From the NCBI GenBank assembly GCA_041320695.1, contig JBGGOQ010000003.1, positions 186,001 through 250,000 of the forward strand: 64,000 nucleotides of DNA. Reading direction: 5' to 3'. Origin of the DNA: Caldicellulosiruptoraceae bacterium PP1 (GTDB lineage Bacteria > Bacillota > Thermoanaerobacteria > Caldicellulosiruptorales > Caldicellulosiruptoraceae). The position numbers and the translations under genes are program-made. The notes under the pieces were generated by a model. The model did no database searches, was not told where the DNA came from, and saw nothing but the letters and a program-made list of their open reading frames with translations. Of this stretch, positions 28,747 to 36,780 are shown piece by piece (position 1 is the stretch's first letter; each line of letters begins with the position of its first letter).

Positions 28747-29589
28747 ATGAACGAAATAATGAAAAAAGTAATTTTGGCACCCAATGTTATATTAATGGAT
28801 ATATATTCACCTATTGTATCAAAAAAGTGTAATCCTGGGCAGTTTATTCTCTTAAGGATTGACCAATATGGTGAAAGAATACCTCTTACAATTGCTGATT
28901 TTGATAGAAGTAAAGAAACTGTTACAATAATATTCCAAGTTGTAGGAAAAACTACTTTGGCTTTATCTTCATTAAATGTTGGTGATAGTATTCTTGATTT
29001 TATTGGACCACTAGGAATGCCTTATGAATATAATCCAAACAACAAAAACTACATGTTTATTGCTGGCGGTCTCGGAATCCCTGCCATTTATTCTAAAATA
29101 AAATTGCTTCACGAAAAAGGTAAATATATTGATATTATAATTGGTGGTAGGGCCAAAGAAAATATATTCTTTGAAGAAGAACTAAGAAATTTATCAAATA
29201 ATTTATATATAACAACAAATGATGGATCATATGGCCAAAAAGGATTTGTAACAGATGCCTTAAAACCTATTCTAGAAAATGGACAAAGGTATGATGAAAT
29301 TTTTGCAGTAGGTCCTATTCCAATGATGAAGGCTGTTGTTGATCTAACAAGAGAGTATAATATAAAAACCCTCGTTAGTCTAAATCCTATTATGGTTGAT
29401 GGTACAGGCATGTGTGGTGGATGTAGAGTGAAAATAGGAAATGAGATAAAGTTTGCCTGTGTTGATGGACCAATCTTTGATGGCTTTTTGGTTGATTTTG
29501 ATCTTCTTATGAAAAGAAACTCTTATTATATAGATCAAGAAAAAAAAGTACTTGAAGAGCATAAATGTAAGATTGGATTGGGGGAATAA
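28747..29589 (+). CDS. nfnA: NfnA-type ferredoxin-NADP reductase subunit
   Basis: The protein (280 aa) has an FAD domain (ILLRIDQYGERIPLTIADFD), an NAD domain (IAGGLGIPAIYS) and a C-terminal [2Fe-2S] motif in GTGMCGGCRVKIG with a later Cys in FACVDGP. It matches the small subunit of NADH-dependent reduced ferredoxin:NADP oxidoreductase (Nfn). The large subunit gene starts 4 bases later. Together they would balance NADH, NADPH and ferredoxin by electron bifurcation. PyrK is an alternative but no pyrD is nearby. Confidence 0.9.
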   Translation: MNEIMKKVILAPNVILMDIYSPIVSKKCNPGQFILLRIDQYGERIPLTIADFDRSKETVTIIFQVVGKTTLALSSLNVGDSILDFIGPLGMPYEYNPNNKNYMFIAGGLGIPAIYSKIKLLHEKGKYIDIIIGGRAKENIFFEEELRNLSNNLYITTNDGSYGQKGFVTDALKPILENGQRYDEIFAVGPIPMMKAVVDLTREYNIKTLVSLNPIMVDGTGMCGGCRVKIGNEIKFACVDGPIFDGFLVDFDLLMKRNSYYIDQEKKVLEEHKCKIGLGE

Positions 29590-29593
29590 AAAG

Positions 29594-30973
29594 GTGGATA
29601 GACGCAAAAGAACTCCAATTAAAGAACAAGAACCCAAAGAAAGAATAAATAACTTCAGTGAGGTTTGTTTAGGATATGATGAAAATGAGGCACTTAATGA
29701 AGCTCATAGATGCCTTCAGTGTAAAACAAAACCTTGTGTTAGTGGCTGTCCAGTTGAGGTTAAAATCCCTGAATTTATTAAACTAATAAAAGAAAATAAA
29801 TATAGTGATGCTTATTACAAAATACTTGAAACAAATTTACTACCAGCAATTTGTGGTAGGGTGTGTCCACAAGAAAGCCAATGCGAGAAAAACTGTGTAT
29901 TAGGTATAAAAGGAGAACCTATTGCAATTGGTAAACTTGAGCGATTTGCTGCTGATTGGTTTAGAAATAATTCTAAACTTGAATTAAATCCAAAAACAAA
30001 AAAAGATATAAAAATAGCTGTTATCGGTTCAGGACCTGCTGGTCTTTCATGTGCCTCTGAACTTGCACTAATGGGTTATAAGGTTACTATTTTTGAGGCA
30101 TTTCATGAACTTGGAGGTGTTCTATTTTATGGAATACCAGAATTTAGACTGCCTAAAGAAATTGTTAAATGGGAAATTGAGAACCTAAAAAAACTTGGTG
30201 TTGAATTTAAAACAAATATGATTTTTGGTAAATCATTCGATTGGGAAGACCTTAAAAAAGATGCTTACAAAGCCTTATTTATTAGTTCAGGGGCTGGACT
30301 TCCAAACTTTTTGAATATAGAAGGTGAGCTTTTAAATGGCATATATTCGGCAAATGAATTCTTAACAAGAATAAATCTTATGAAGGCAAACAGCTTTCCA
30401 CAGTATGATACACCTATTAAACTTGGTAAAAAAGTAGGCGTTATTGGTGGTGGTAATGTTGCAATGGATGCGGCAAGGGTTGCAAGGAGGCTTGGATGTG
30501 ATGTATTTATTCTCTATCGAAGGACTATTGATGATATGCCTGCAAGAAAAGAAGAAATACATCATGCTTTAGAAGAAGGTATTGAAATAATTGAGCTTTG
30601 TAGCCCAAAAAGATTTATAGGAGACCAAAATGGGAATGTTGTATCTCTTGAACTTACAAGAATGCAGCTTTTAGATTCTGATGAAAATGGAAGAAGAAAA
30701 GTTAAAGAAATAGAAAATTCCGAGTTTGTTTTTGAAGCAGATAATTTTATTGTAGCCATTGGAACAAGCCCAAATCCTCTTATAAAATCAGCACTACCCA
30801 ATCTTGAGATATCAAGAAATGGCATAGTTAAGGTTGATGAAAACCTTATGACAAATATAGATGGAATATTTGCAGGTGGTGATATAGTTACAGGTGCTGC
30901 TACAGTAATATTAGCTATGGGTATGGGTAAAAAGGCAGCTCAATCAATTGATAGATATATTTCAGAATTATAA
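29594..30973 (+). CDS. nfnB: NfnB, NADPH-binding subunit (GltD-like)
   Basis: The protein has 459 aa. An N-terminal domain holds two [4Fe-4S]-type cysteine groups (CLQCKTKPCVSGCPVEV; CGRVCPQESQCEKNCV), followed by an FAD fold (IAVIGSGPAGLSCASEL) and an NADP fold (VGVIGGGNVAMDAARVARRL). This is the GltD/NfnL family. GTG 29594 is preferred, placed 10 bases after GGGGG and matching the family start; an upstream frame overlaps nfnA. With nfnA it forms NfnAB, so a free-standing glutamate synthase small subunit is less likely. Confidence 0.92.
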   Translation: MDRRKRTPIKEQEPKERINNFSEVCLGYDENEALNEAHRCLQCKTKPCVSGCPVEVKIPEFIKLIKENKYSDAYYKILETNLLPAICGRVCPQESQCEKNCVLGIKGEPIAIGKLERFAADWFRNNSKLELNPKTKKDIKIAVIGSGPAGLSCASELALMGYKVTIFEAFHELGGVLFYGIPEFRLPKEIVKWEIENLKKLGVEFKTNMIFGKSFDWEDLKKDAYKALFISSGAGLPNFLNIEGELLNGIYSANEFLTRINLMKANSFPQYDTPIKLGKKVGVIGGGNVAMDAARVARRLGCDVFILYRRTIDDMPARKEEIHHALEEGIEIIELCSPKRFIGDQNGNVVSLELTRMQLLDSDENGRRKVKEIENSEFVFEADNFIVAIGTSPNPLIKSALPNLEISRNGIVKVDENLMTNIDGIFAGGDIVTGAATVILAMGMGKKAAQSIDRYISEL

Positions 30974-31038
30974 TATGTTTATTTTACTTTTTCATGGGGT
31001 ATAAATATTCAGATAGATTTTTGTTTGGAGGTAAGAAA

Positions 31039-31443
31039 ATGGCACTTATTTGGGCTAGCAATTTTCAAACAGGGATTGAAACAATTGATGAACAGCATAA
31101 AGAACTTATTGATAGAGTGAATAAGCTACTTGATGCTTGTTCTCAAGGTGAGGGCAAAAAGGTTTTGCCTGAGGTTCTCGACTTTTTACAAAACTATGTT
31201 GTTGAACACTTTTCAACAGAAGAAAACCTCATGAAAAAGTATTATTATCCTGCTTATTTAACTCATAAAAAAGAGCATGATAATTTTGTTGCTACATTTA
31301 AAAGTTTAAGAGAGGAAATTGATACAAAAGGAACAGGATTGCTTATTACAACAAGGGTTAATAGATTGGTTGTTGATTGGCTAAAAACACATATCCTCTA
31401 TGTTGACAAACAGCTTGGAAGTTATCTTAAGGATAAAATCTAA
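31039..31443 (+). CDS. Bacteriohemerythrin
   Basis: A four-helix O2-binding di-iron protein (134 aa). All ligands are in place: His20, His57, Glu61, His76, His80, His118 and Asp123 (HF-x2-EE, HKKEH and H-x4-D). It probably binds O2 in this anaerobe, for sensing, storage or protection. ATG 31039 follows TTTGGAGG and is chosen over an upstream ATG without that site. A terminator follows. Confidence 0.94.
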   Translation: MALIWASNFQTGIETIDEQHKELIDRVNKLLDACSQGEGKKVLPEVLDFLQNYVVEHFSTEENLMKKYYYPAYLTHKKEHDNFVATFKSLREEIDTKGTGLLITTRVNRLVVDWLKTHILYVDKQLGSYLKDKI

Positions 31444-31448
31444 ATTTT

Positions 31449-31482
31449 AAGGCACCTAAAATATTGGGGTGCCTTAATTTTA
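31449..31482 (+). terminator. Terminator of the hemerythrin gene
   Basis: AAGGCACC / GGTGCCTT stem followed by AATTTTAT. Confidence 0.75.
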
Positions 31483-31521
31483 TAATATATTAAAAATTAT
31501 TGGTTTCTAACGATGTGGCCT

Positions 31522-32163
31522 TTACTCACCTGCAACAAATTCAACTGCCATATGCCATGCTTTTGTCTCATCAGGTGTATAATTAAGGTGAATATTTCTG
31601 TAATCATTCTTTTCTTTTATACTTTCAAGATGCTTTACAATTTGTTCAATTTTTAATTTCAATATTGATATGAGTTCTTTTTGTGAAGAAGAACTGTTGG
31701 TGTTTTTAATTATTTGTCTAAAATGTTTTATACATAAAAATCCACTTTCAGCAAAACTTTTTCTAAACTCTGAACTTTCATGAAAATATTCTGCAAATGC
31801 TTTAGAATATGTATCTTTAAACTTTTCTTCCTGTTCGCAAAATATACATTTTCCTTTTTCTTCTCTTTTATTTTCTTTTTTCTTTTTTATATAATAATAA
31901 TCAGTTAACTGTTTATCATTAAAATTCTTCAATAAATCTGAATAAATAATTGCATGAGCAAGAACATCAGAAAAACTTTCTAATTCTTTTGCATGTTTTG
32001 AACATATCCAATCTTTTCTTATTCGGTCTCTTAGTTTATAATCATTTACTGACTCATAAAGGAAATCATCAAAGAATTTGTTCATAGCCTTATTTTTTAG
32101 CATACATATTATGCATTTATCAGGTACAAAACTTTCAACAATTTCATAGTACAAAATGTCCAA
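31522..32163 (-). CDS. DUF6062 protein with duplicated CxxC-CxxH motif, under fluoride riboswitch 2
   Basis: The protein (213 aa) resembles DUF6062, whose function is unknown. Two internal repeats each carry a metal-site pattern: Cys17-x2-Cys20, Cys54-x2-His57 and Cys106-x2-Cys109, Cys144-x2-His147, with spacings of 33 and 34 residues. The repeats probably bind Zn2+ or an Fe-S cluster; the linker (residues 92-105) is very Lys/Glu-rich. No signal peptide or membrane segment is visible. The start is TTG after AAGGGTGATG. The gene stands alone behind a promoter, a fluoride aptamer and its terminator, so a role in the fluoride response is suggested. Confidence 0.82.
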   Translation of the reverse strand: MDILYYEIVESFVPDKCIICMLKNKAMNKFFDDFLYESVNDYKLRDRIRKDWICSKHAKELESFSDVLAHAIIYSDLLKNFNDKQLTDYYYIKKKKENKREEKGKCIFCEQEEKFKDTYSKAFAEYFHESSEFRKSFAESGFLCIKHFRQIIKNTNSSSSQKELISILKLKIEQIVKHLESIKEKNDYRNIHLNYTPDETKAWHMAVEFVAGE

Positions 32164-32204
32164 TCACATCACCCTTTCACAGCTAAATAGAGCTATTAAA
32201 AAGC

Positions 32205-32242
32205 AAAAAACTCCTGCCCTAATTTATTGTTGGGCAGGAGTT
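32205..32242 (-). terminator. Expression-platform terminator of fluoride riboswitch 2
   Basis: On the minus strand AACTCCTGCCC and GGGCAGGAGTT form an 11-bp stem with a 12-base loop, then TTTTGC. The first six bases (AACTCC) are also the partner of the aptamer pseudoknot. Confidence 0.92.
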
Positions 32243-32290
32243 ATCAGCCAAATATTAATATGGCATTTTTAAGGCGAACTCCATCGCCTA
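32237..32290 (-). promoter_or_regulatory. Fluoride (crcB motif) riboswitch aptamer 2
   Basis: On the minus strand the 16-base stem GGCGATGGAGTTCGCC (32288-32273) is followed by TTAAAAA, a second stem TGCCA...TGGC, and CTGATAACTCC. This matches the crcB motif stem, linker and CUGAU conserved blocks, and its GGAGTT loop can pair with AACTCC. Stem, second helix and terminator coupling are the same as in riboswitch 1 at 5058-5140, but the target is a DUF6062 gene. Confidence 0.92.
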
Positions 32291-32312
32291 TTAATTAGTC
32301 TTTACAATATAA

Positions 32313-32341
32313 ATTATATAAGTTTTCAAAAAGTTAGTCAA
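32313..32341 (-). promoter_or_regulatory. Promoter of the DUF6062 transcription unit
   Basis: TTGACT (32336-32341) and TATAAT (32313-32318), minus strand, spacer 17 bases. It starts transcription about 20 bases ahead of the aptamer, within the glnA-DUF6062 gap. Confidence 0.8.
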
Positions 32342-32352
32342 TAAACTTTTTA

Positions 32353-33690
32353 TTAATATTTTGTAAGATACTCATTAATCTCCCATTGATGAATTTTTGT
32401 TCTGTATTCATCCCATTCAAGTTTCTTTGCTTCAAGATATTTTGTGAAAATATGTTCACCAAATGTTTCTCTCATAAGTTCACTTGCTTCAAATTCCTTT
32501 ATAGCTTCTTCAAGGCTTCCTGGTAGTGAATTGATGCCTTCTTTTAGTCTTTCTTCATCATTCATCTCAAATATGTTCTTATCAACTGAATCTGGTGGTG
32601 TAATCTTGTTCTTTATTCCATCAAGCCCAGCTGCTAAAACTGCTGCAAATGCTAAATATGGATTTGATGATGGATCTGGACATCTTAATTCAACTCTTGT
32701 TGCTTGACCTCTTTTTGCAGGAATTCTTATAAGTGGACTTCTATTTCTTGCTGACCAAGCTATATAAACTGGTGCTTCATAACCAGGTACAAGTCTTTTA
32801 TATGAGTTTACTATTGGGTTTGTTACAAGAGCAAATTCTCTTGCATGCTTCATAAGACCACCTATAAAGTAATACGCAACTTCAGAAAGTTGTAATTTAC
32901 CATTTGGATCTAAGAATGCATTTTTCCCATCATTAGCATTTGCAAGTGACATATTTGTATGCATACCAGAACCATTGATACCAAATACAGGCTTTGGCAT
33001 AAATGTTGCATGAAGTCCATGTCTTTGAGCGATTGTTTTTACAACAAGTTTAAATGTTACAACATTATCTGCTGTATAAAGTGCATCATCATACTTAAAG
33101 TCAATTTCATGCTGTCCTGGTGCAACTTCATGATGGGATGCTTCAATTTGGAATCCCATGTCTTCAAGGGTTAAAACCATATCTCTTCTTGCATCTTCTC
33201 CTAAATCAACTGGACCTAAATCAAAATAACCTGCATTATCATGTGTTTTTAATGTTGGATTTCCATTTTCATCTGTTAAGAATAAGAAAAATTCAAGTTC
33301 AGGTCCAACAAAGAATTTAAAGCCCATTTCTTCTGCTTTCTTAAGTGTATTTTTTAATATACCTCTTGGACAACCATCAAAAGGTTTTCCTTCTGGTGTA
33401 TATACATCACATATAAGTCTTGCAACTTTATTTGGGGATGGTCTCCATGGGAAGATTGTGAATGTGTTTGGATCTGGTCTTAAATACATATCTGATTCTT
33501 CAATTCTAACAAATCCTTCAATTGATGAACCATCAAACATAAGCTCGTTATTTAAAGCTGCCTCTAATTGGTCAACTGTTATAGCAACATTTTTTAGCGT
33601 TCCAAAAATATCAACAAATTGAAGCCTAATAAACTTAACATCTTGTTCTTTACAAATTCTAATAATATCCTCGTTTGTGTAACTCCTCAT
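32353..33690 (-). CDS. glnA: Type I glutamine synthetase GlnA
   Basis: GlnA (445 aa) makes glutamine from glutamate, ammonia and [14 protein letters not shown], the Mg/Glu helix segment [23 protein letters not shown] and [13 protein letters not shown] are family motifs. Length and lack of the adenylylation loop mark the GSI-alpha class, usually controlled by feedback. A hairpin attenuator precedes it. No glnR is visible in the window. Confidence 0.97.
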   Translation of the reverse strand: MRSYTNEDIIRICKEQDVKFIRLQFVDIFGTLKNVAITVDQLEAALNNELMFDGSSIEGFVRIEESDMYLRPDPNTFTIFPWRPSPNKVARLICDVYTPEGKPFDGCPRGILKNTLKKAEEMGFKFFVGPELEFFLFLTDENGNPTLKTHDNAGYFDLGPVDLGEDARRDMVLTLEDMGFQIEASHHEVAPGQHEIDFKYDDALYTADNVVTFKLVVKTIAQRHGLHATFMPKPVFGINGSGMHTNMSLANANDGKNAFLDPNGKLQLSEVAYYFIGGLMKHAREFALVTNPIVNSYKRLVPGYEAPVYIAWSARNRSPLIRIPAKRGQATRVELRCPDPSSNPYLAFAAVLAAGLDGIKNKITPPDSVDKNIFEMNDEERLKEGINSLPGSLEEAIKEFEASELMRETFGEHIFTKYLEAKKLEWDEYRTKIHQWEINEYLTKY

Positions 33691-33707
33691 AAATATACTC
33701 CTCCTTT

Positions 33708-33763
33708 TTAATAATAAAAAAAGGACAAAGGCATCCTATATAATAAGAGAACGCCTTTGTCCT
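33708..33763 (-). terminator. Leader attenuator of glnA
   Basis: AGGACAAAGGC / GCCTTTGTCCT, an 11-bp stem with a 20-base loop (33722-33763), followed on the minus strand by seven Ts and then the glnA Shine-Dalgarno. It lies between the glnA promoter and start codon, so it must be bypassed for expression. The antiterminating factor is unknown. Confidence 0.85.
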
Positions 33764-33773
33764 CGTTAAACTT

Positions 33774-33802
33774 ATTATAAAATATTTTGAAAATAATTTC
33801 AA
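33774..33802 (-). promoter_or_regulatory. Promoter of glnA
   Basis: TTGAAA (33797-33802) and a perfect TATAAT (33774-33779), minus strand, with a 17-base spacer; the leader hairpin begins about 10 bases after the -10 box. Confidence 0.8.
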
Positions 33803-33955
33803 TAGTTTGGTATAATTTTTTTAAGTATATATTATGCATATCTAACTTAATTCAACATGAATTTTGGTTATCAATTTTATGTTTTTAATTGTGAGAAAGC
33901 ACAATGAGAAATTTTATCCAATCATAGATTTTGTAAATCGTCTGTTTAGTTCAAT

Positions 33956-34063
33956 ATGACAAAACATTATGAACTAATAACATTAGATGATTTAATGAGA
34001 ACTGCTGATTTAGCTTTATATGAAGCAAAAAAATCAGGTAAAAATAAAGTAATTTTTAAATAA
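33956..34063 (+). pseudogene. GGDEF-domain C-terminal remnant
   Basis: A 35-codon frame with an ATG but no Shine-Dalgarno site ends in DLALYEAKKSGKNKV, the characteristic last helix and strand of diguanylate cyclases (A-D-x-A-L-Y-x-A-K-x-x-G-[KR]-N). The active-site half is missing. It is a relic of a larger gene; the next gene, rsbR-like, starts 18 bases later. Confidence 0.75.
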
Positions 34064-34081
34064 AAATTTGGAGGGATTATT

Positions 34082-34798
34082 ATGTTTGATTTACAACACC
34101 ATAAGGATAAAATTATTGACCTTCTATCAAAAGAAATCTCAGTTGTTGACTCATATTTTTTGTTTGATATGCTTGAAAATCCAACAGAAGATAAAGTATC
34201 AAAATTAGTAGATATTTTTCTTTCAGATGACATAGCTGTTGAATACTTTATAGATATTGTTTTCACTGCTAAAAAGATTTTTTCTGAACTTAATATCCTT
34301 ATTGATGATTTTGATGGATACTTTAAGAATTTGCTTACTAATTTTTATAAGCAATATTCAAGCATCTTATCAGAAATGATAAAAAATCAAGAAATAGCTA
34401 TTGAAGAACTCTCAACCCCTGTTGTTGAACTGTGGGATAGAATACTTGCACTTCCGATTATTGGCGTACTTGATTCATATAGAGTTAAGAATATGATGGA
34501 GAATCTATTAGAAGAAATAATGAGAGTTCATGCTAAAGTGATTATTATCGATATTACTGGTGTATCTGTTGTTGATACCGAAACTGCAAATCATCTTATT
34601 AAAACAGCAAAAGCCGCAGAACTAATGGGTTCAAAGGTGATAATCACAGGTATTTCACCAAAAATAGCTCAGACGCTTGTTCATTTAGGTGTTGATTTTG
34701 GTGCAATAAAAACAATGGCATCATTGAAAAGTGGTTTTGATTTGGCTTTATCAATACTTGGGATGGAGGTAATTAAAGTTGGCAATTCCAATTCTTGA
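34082..34798 (+). CDS. RsbR-family STAS-domain stressosome protein
   Basis: The protein has 238 aa. The N-terminal 110 residues are helical, like the variable sensor domain of RsbR homologues. The C-terminal STAS domain begins STPVVELWDRILALPIIG. The phosphorylation region DITGVSVVDTETA carries the conserved Thr residues, and GVDFGAIKTMASLKSG follows. RsbR proteins form the stressosome with RsbS and the kinase RsbT. The adjacent rsbS is broken and no rsbT is recognisable, so this may be an orphan sensor. GGAGGG precedes the ATG. Confidence 0.87.
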   Translation: MFDLQHHKDKIIDLLSKEISVVDSYFLFDMLENPTEDKVSKLVDIFLSDDIAVEYFIDIVFTAKKIFSELNILIDDFDGYFKNLLTNFYKQYSSILSEMIKNQEIAIEELSTPVVELWDRILALPIIGVLDSYRVKNMMENLLEEIMRVHAKVIIIDITGVSVVDTETANHLIKTAKAAELMGSKVIITGISPKIAQTLVHLGVDFGAIKTMASLKSGFDLALSILGMEVIKVGNSNS

Positions 34799-34960
34799 TA
34801 TTGCTAATATATATGTTATTTAAATACAAAATGAGCTTGACGACATAGCAGCTTCTGAACTAAAAGAAGAATTGAAATGGGATTGCCTATATCCTCCTTC
34901 CAGGTAGCTCAAGACTTAAACCAAGCTATTAACTTAATAAAGGGAATAAGTGCAATATGA
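34779..34960 (+). pseudogene. Decayed rsbS-like STAS gene
   Basis: A TTG start with GGAGGT eight bases upstream, overlapping the end of rsbR as in intact operons, opens AIPILDIANIYVI. A TAA stop then interrupts at 34821; the same frame continues IQNELDDIAASELKEEL, matching the N-terminal strand and helix of RsbS (IPI...IQ-x-EL-D). Beyond that the reading is lost and most of the STAS domain is absent. Confidence 0.75.
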
Positions 34961-35021
34961 TGATTCTAAAGGTATTTTAACTACAATACTATAAGAATTT
35001 CATAACATTAAATTCTTATAA

Positions 35022-35066
35022 TTTTTAAAATATAAGAGGGTGTTCAATTTTTTTAATACACCCTCT
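35022..35066 (-). terminator. Probable terminator of the GltB-like gene
   Basis: AGAGGGTGT / ACACCCTCT stem (35035-35066), followed on the minus strand by an A/T-rich tract. It is another member of the GAGGGTGT family. Confidence 0.65.
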
Positions 35067-35078
35067 TGTTGTTCTTAT

Positions 35079-36668
35079 TTACTCATCAAGAATTTTCTCA
35101 GCTTCTTCTAAGTAGTTTTCCATAACATAAGGAATTCCTGAAATTTTAGCTGCTTCTTTTGTAAGTGCAATTAAATCATTTCTTGATATTGTTTTTAAGC
35201 TAAAGTTTCTGCTCCCAGCCAAAAGCTGTTGAAGACCTACTTTGAATTTTTGTGTATATGTGTAAATACCAACTGCTCCGAGTGGAATGTTCTTTATTTC
35301 ATCTCCAAATTTAGCCTTTAATTCTTCATAGCTAACAAATATTTCTTCAACAGTTGTTCCATATTTTGAAACTGTCTTTGGCAAGTTACCTTCTTTTATC
35401 CATTTATCAATGTTTTTACCTACCATGCCTGGTATCATAAGTGCTCTGCCCATACAAACTGCTTTTACGTACGGTGAACCCATTGCAATTGCTTTAAATA
35501 CTCCATCCTCTGTAGAAAATCCTCCTGCAATGGCTATATCAGGAACTCTTATACCACGCTTTGATAATTTATGGCAGAACTGATATGCAAGAGATTGTAG
35601 ATAAAATGTAGGTATACCCCATTCATTCATCATTGGCCATGGACTCATACCAGTACCACCTGGAGCTCCATCAATGGTTATTAAATCAAGCTTAGCTTCA
35701 GCACCATATCTTAGTGCCATAGCAAGCTCAACAGATGAATATGCTCCAGTTTTTAATGTTATTCTCTTAAATCCAAGGCTTCTTAGCCTTTCTATCTCTT
35801 TTAAAAAGCCTTCTTTTGTAACAAAACCAAGTCTTGAATGCCTTTCAAATTCCTTTATCGCACCACTTTTGAATGCAGCCTGAATCTCTGGTAATGTTGG
35901 GTCTGGTGATACAATATAGCCTCTTTTCTTAAGTTCAAGTGCTCTTTCAAGACTTTTTACCTTTATCTCTCCACCTATACATTTAGCACCTTGACCCCAT
36001 TTTAGTTCTATTGTATCAAGGCCATGCTTTTCAAGAACATATTCAGCAACTCCAAGCCTTGTATCCTCAACGTTCATCTGAACTAATATTTCGCCATATC
36101 CTTCATGATATCTCTTATATGTTGTTATTCTCCTATCCATTTCAGGAGAATTCTTGACTTTTCCATTTGAATCAAGCTCAAGCTCTGGGTCAACACCGCA
36201 TACATTTTCACCGCATACAAGAGTAATACCAGATATAGCAGCACCAACAGCAAAGTGTTCCCAATTTTTACGTGCAATTTCAGTTGAACCAAGTGCACCT
36301 GTAAAAATTGGGACTCTCATCTTTACCTTTTTATCCCAACCATATTCTGTTTCTGTATTTACATTGGGGAATATTGCATTATCTGAATTTACTTCAACAC
36401 TTTCTGGAAACCCTTTAGCTCCTACTGCATATCCCTGAATGTTTAGATGAGAATAGTCAACAGGATAGTTCTTATCAGCACCAGCCGTTACATCACCAAA
36501 AGGTCCTGGATAAAGAACCTCACGCCCTCTAAATGATGATAAGAAGATTTCACAGTTCCCTTGACATCCATCAACACATCTTGTACAAATTCCTGACATT
36601 GGAACAACGTCCTTTGACCTATTAAAAGTTCCAGTTGCCTCATTTGCATTTGGACACCTTAAATTCAT
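35079..36668 (-). CDS. FMN-binding glutamate synthase family protein (GltB2 domain)
   Basis: The protein (529 aa) has a Cys-rich N-terminus (CTRCVDGCQGNCEIF, residues 27-41) and the central/FMN domain of the glutamate synthase large subunit. It lacks the glutaminase domain. The FMN and Fe-S binding barrel shows ELKWGQGAKCIGGE and IDGAPGGTGMSPWP, and AIAGGFSTEDGVFKAIAMG. Such short forms occur in anaerobes; whether they make glutamate with a separate amidotransferase is not clear. It lies near glnA and nfnB, but not in one operon with them. Confidence 0.85.
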   Translation of the reverse strand: MNLRCPNANEATGTFNRSKDVVPMSGICTRCVDGCQGNCEIFLSSFRGREVLYPGPFGDVTAGADKNYPVDYSHLNIQGYAVGAKGFPESVEVNSDNAIFPNVNTETEYGWDKKVKMRVPIFTGALGSTEIARKNWEHFAVGAAISGITLVCGENVCGVDPELELDSNGKVKNSPEMDRRITTYKRYHEGYGEILVQMNVEDTRLGVAEYVLEKHGLDTIELKWGQGAKCIGGEIKVKSLERALELKKRGYIVSPDPTLPEIQAAFKSGAIKEFERHSRLGFVTKEGFLKEIERLRSLGFKRITLKTGAYSSVELAMALRYGAEAKLDLITIDGAPGGTGMSPWPMMNEWGIPTFYLQSLAYQFCHKLSKRGIRVPDIAIAGGFSTEDGVFKAIAMGSPYVKAVCMGRALMIPGMVGKNIDKWIKEGNLPKTVSKYGTTVEEIFVSYEELKAKFGDEIKNIPLGAVGIYTYTQKFKVGLQQLLAGSRNFSLKTISRNDLIALTKEAAKISGIPYVMENYLEEAEKILDE

Positions 36669-36780
36669 TTTATTTACCTCCTGAATTATTTAACTAATTT
36701 AAATTAATTAAATAATTCTATCTAAATAACTATTTACCTTTAATAAATTTAATAAGAATTCAATGATATTTTTGTAAAAT

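Noticed and set aside
36669-36780. A glnA-like attenuator upstream of the GltB-like gene
   Set aside because: No hairpin with a T-run; only AT-rich repeats of TTAATT type.
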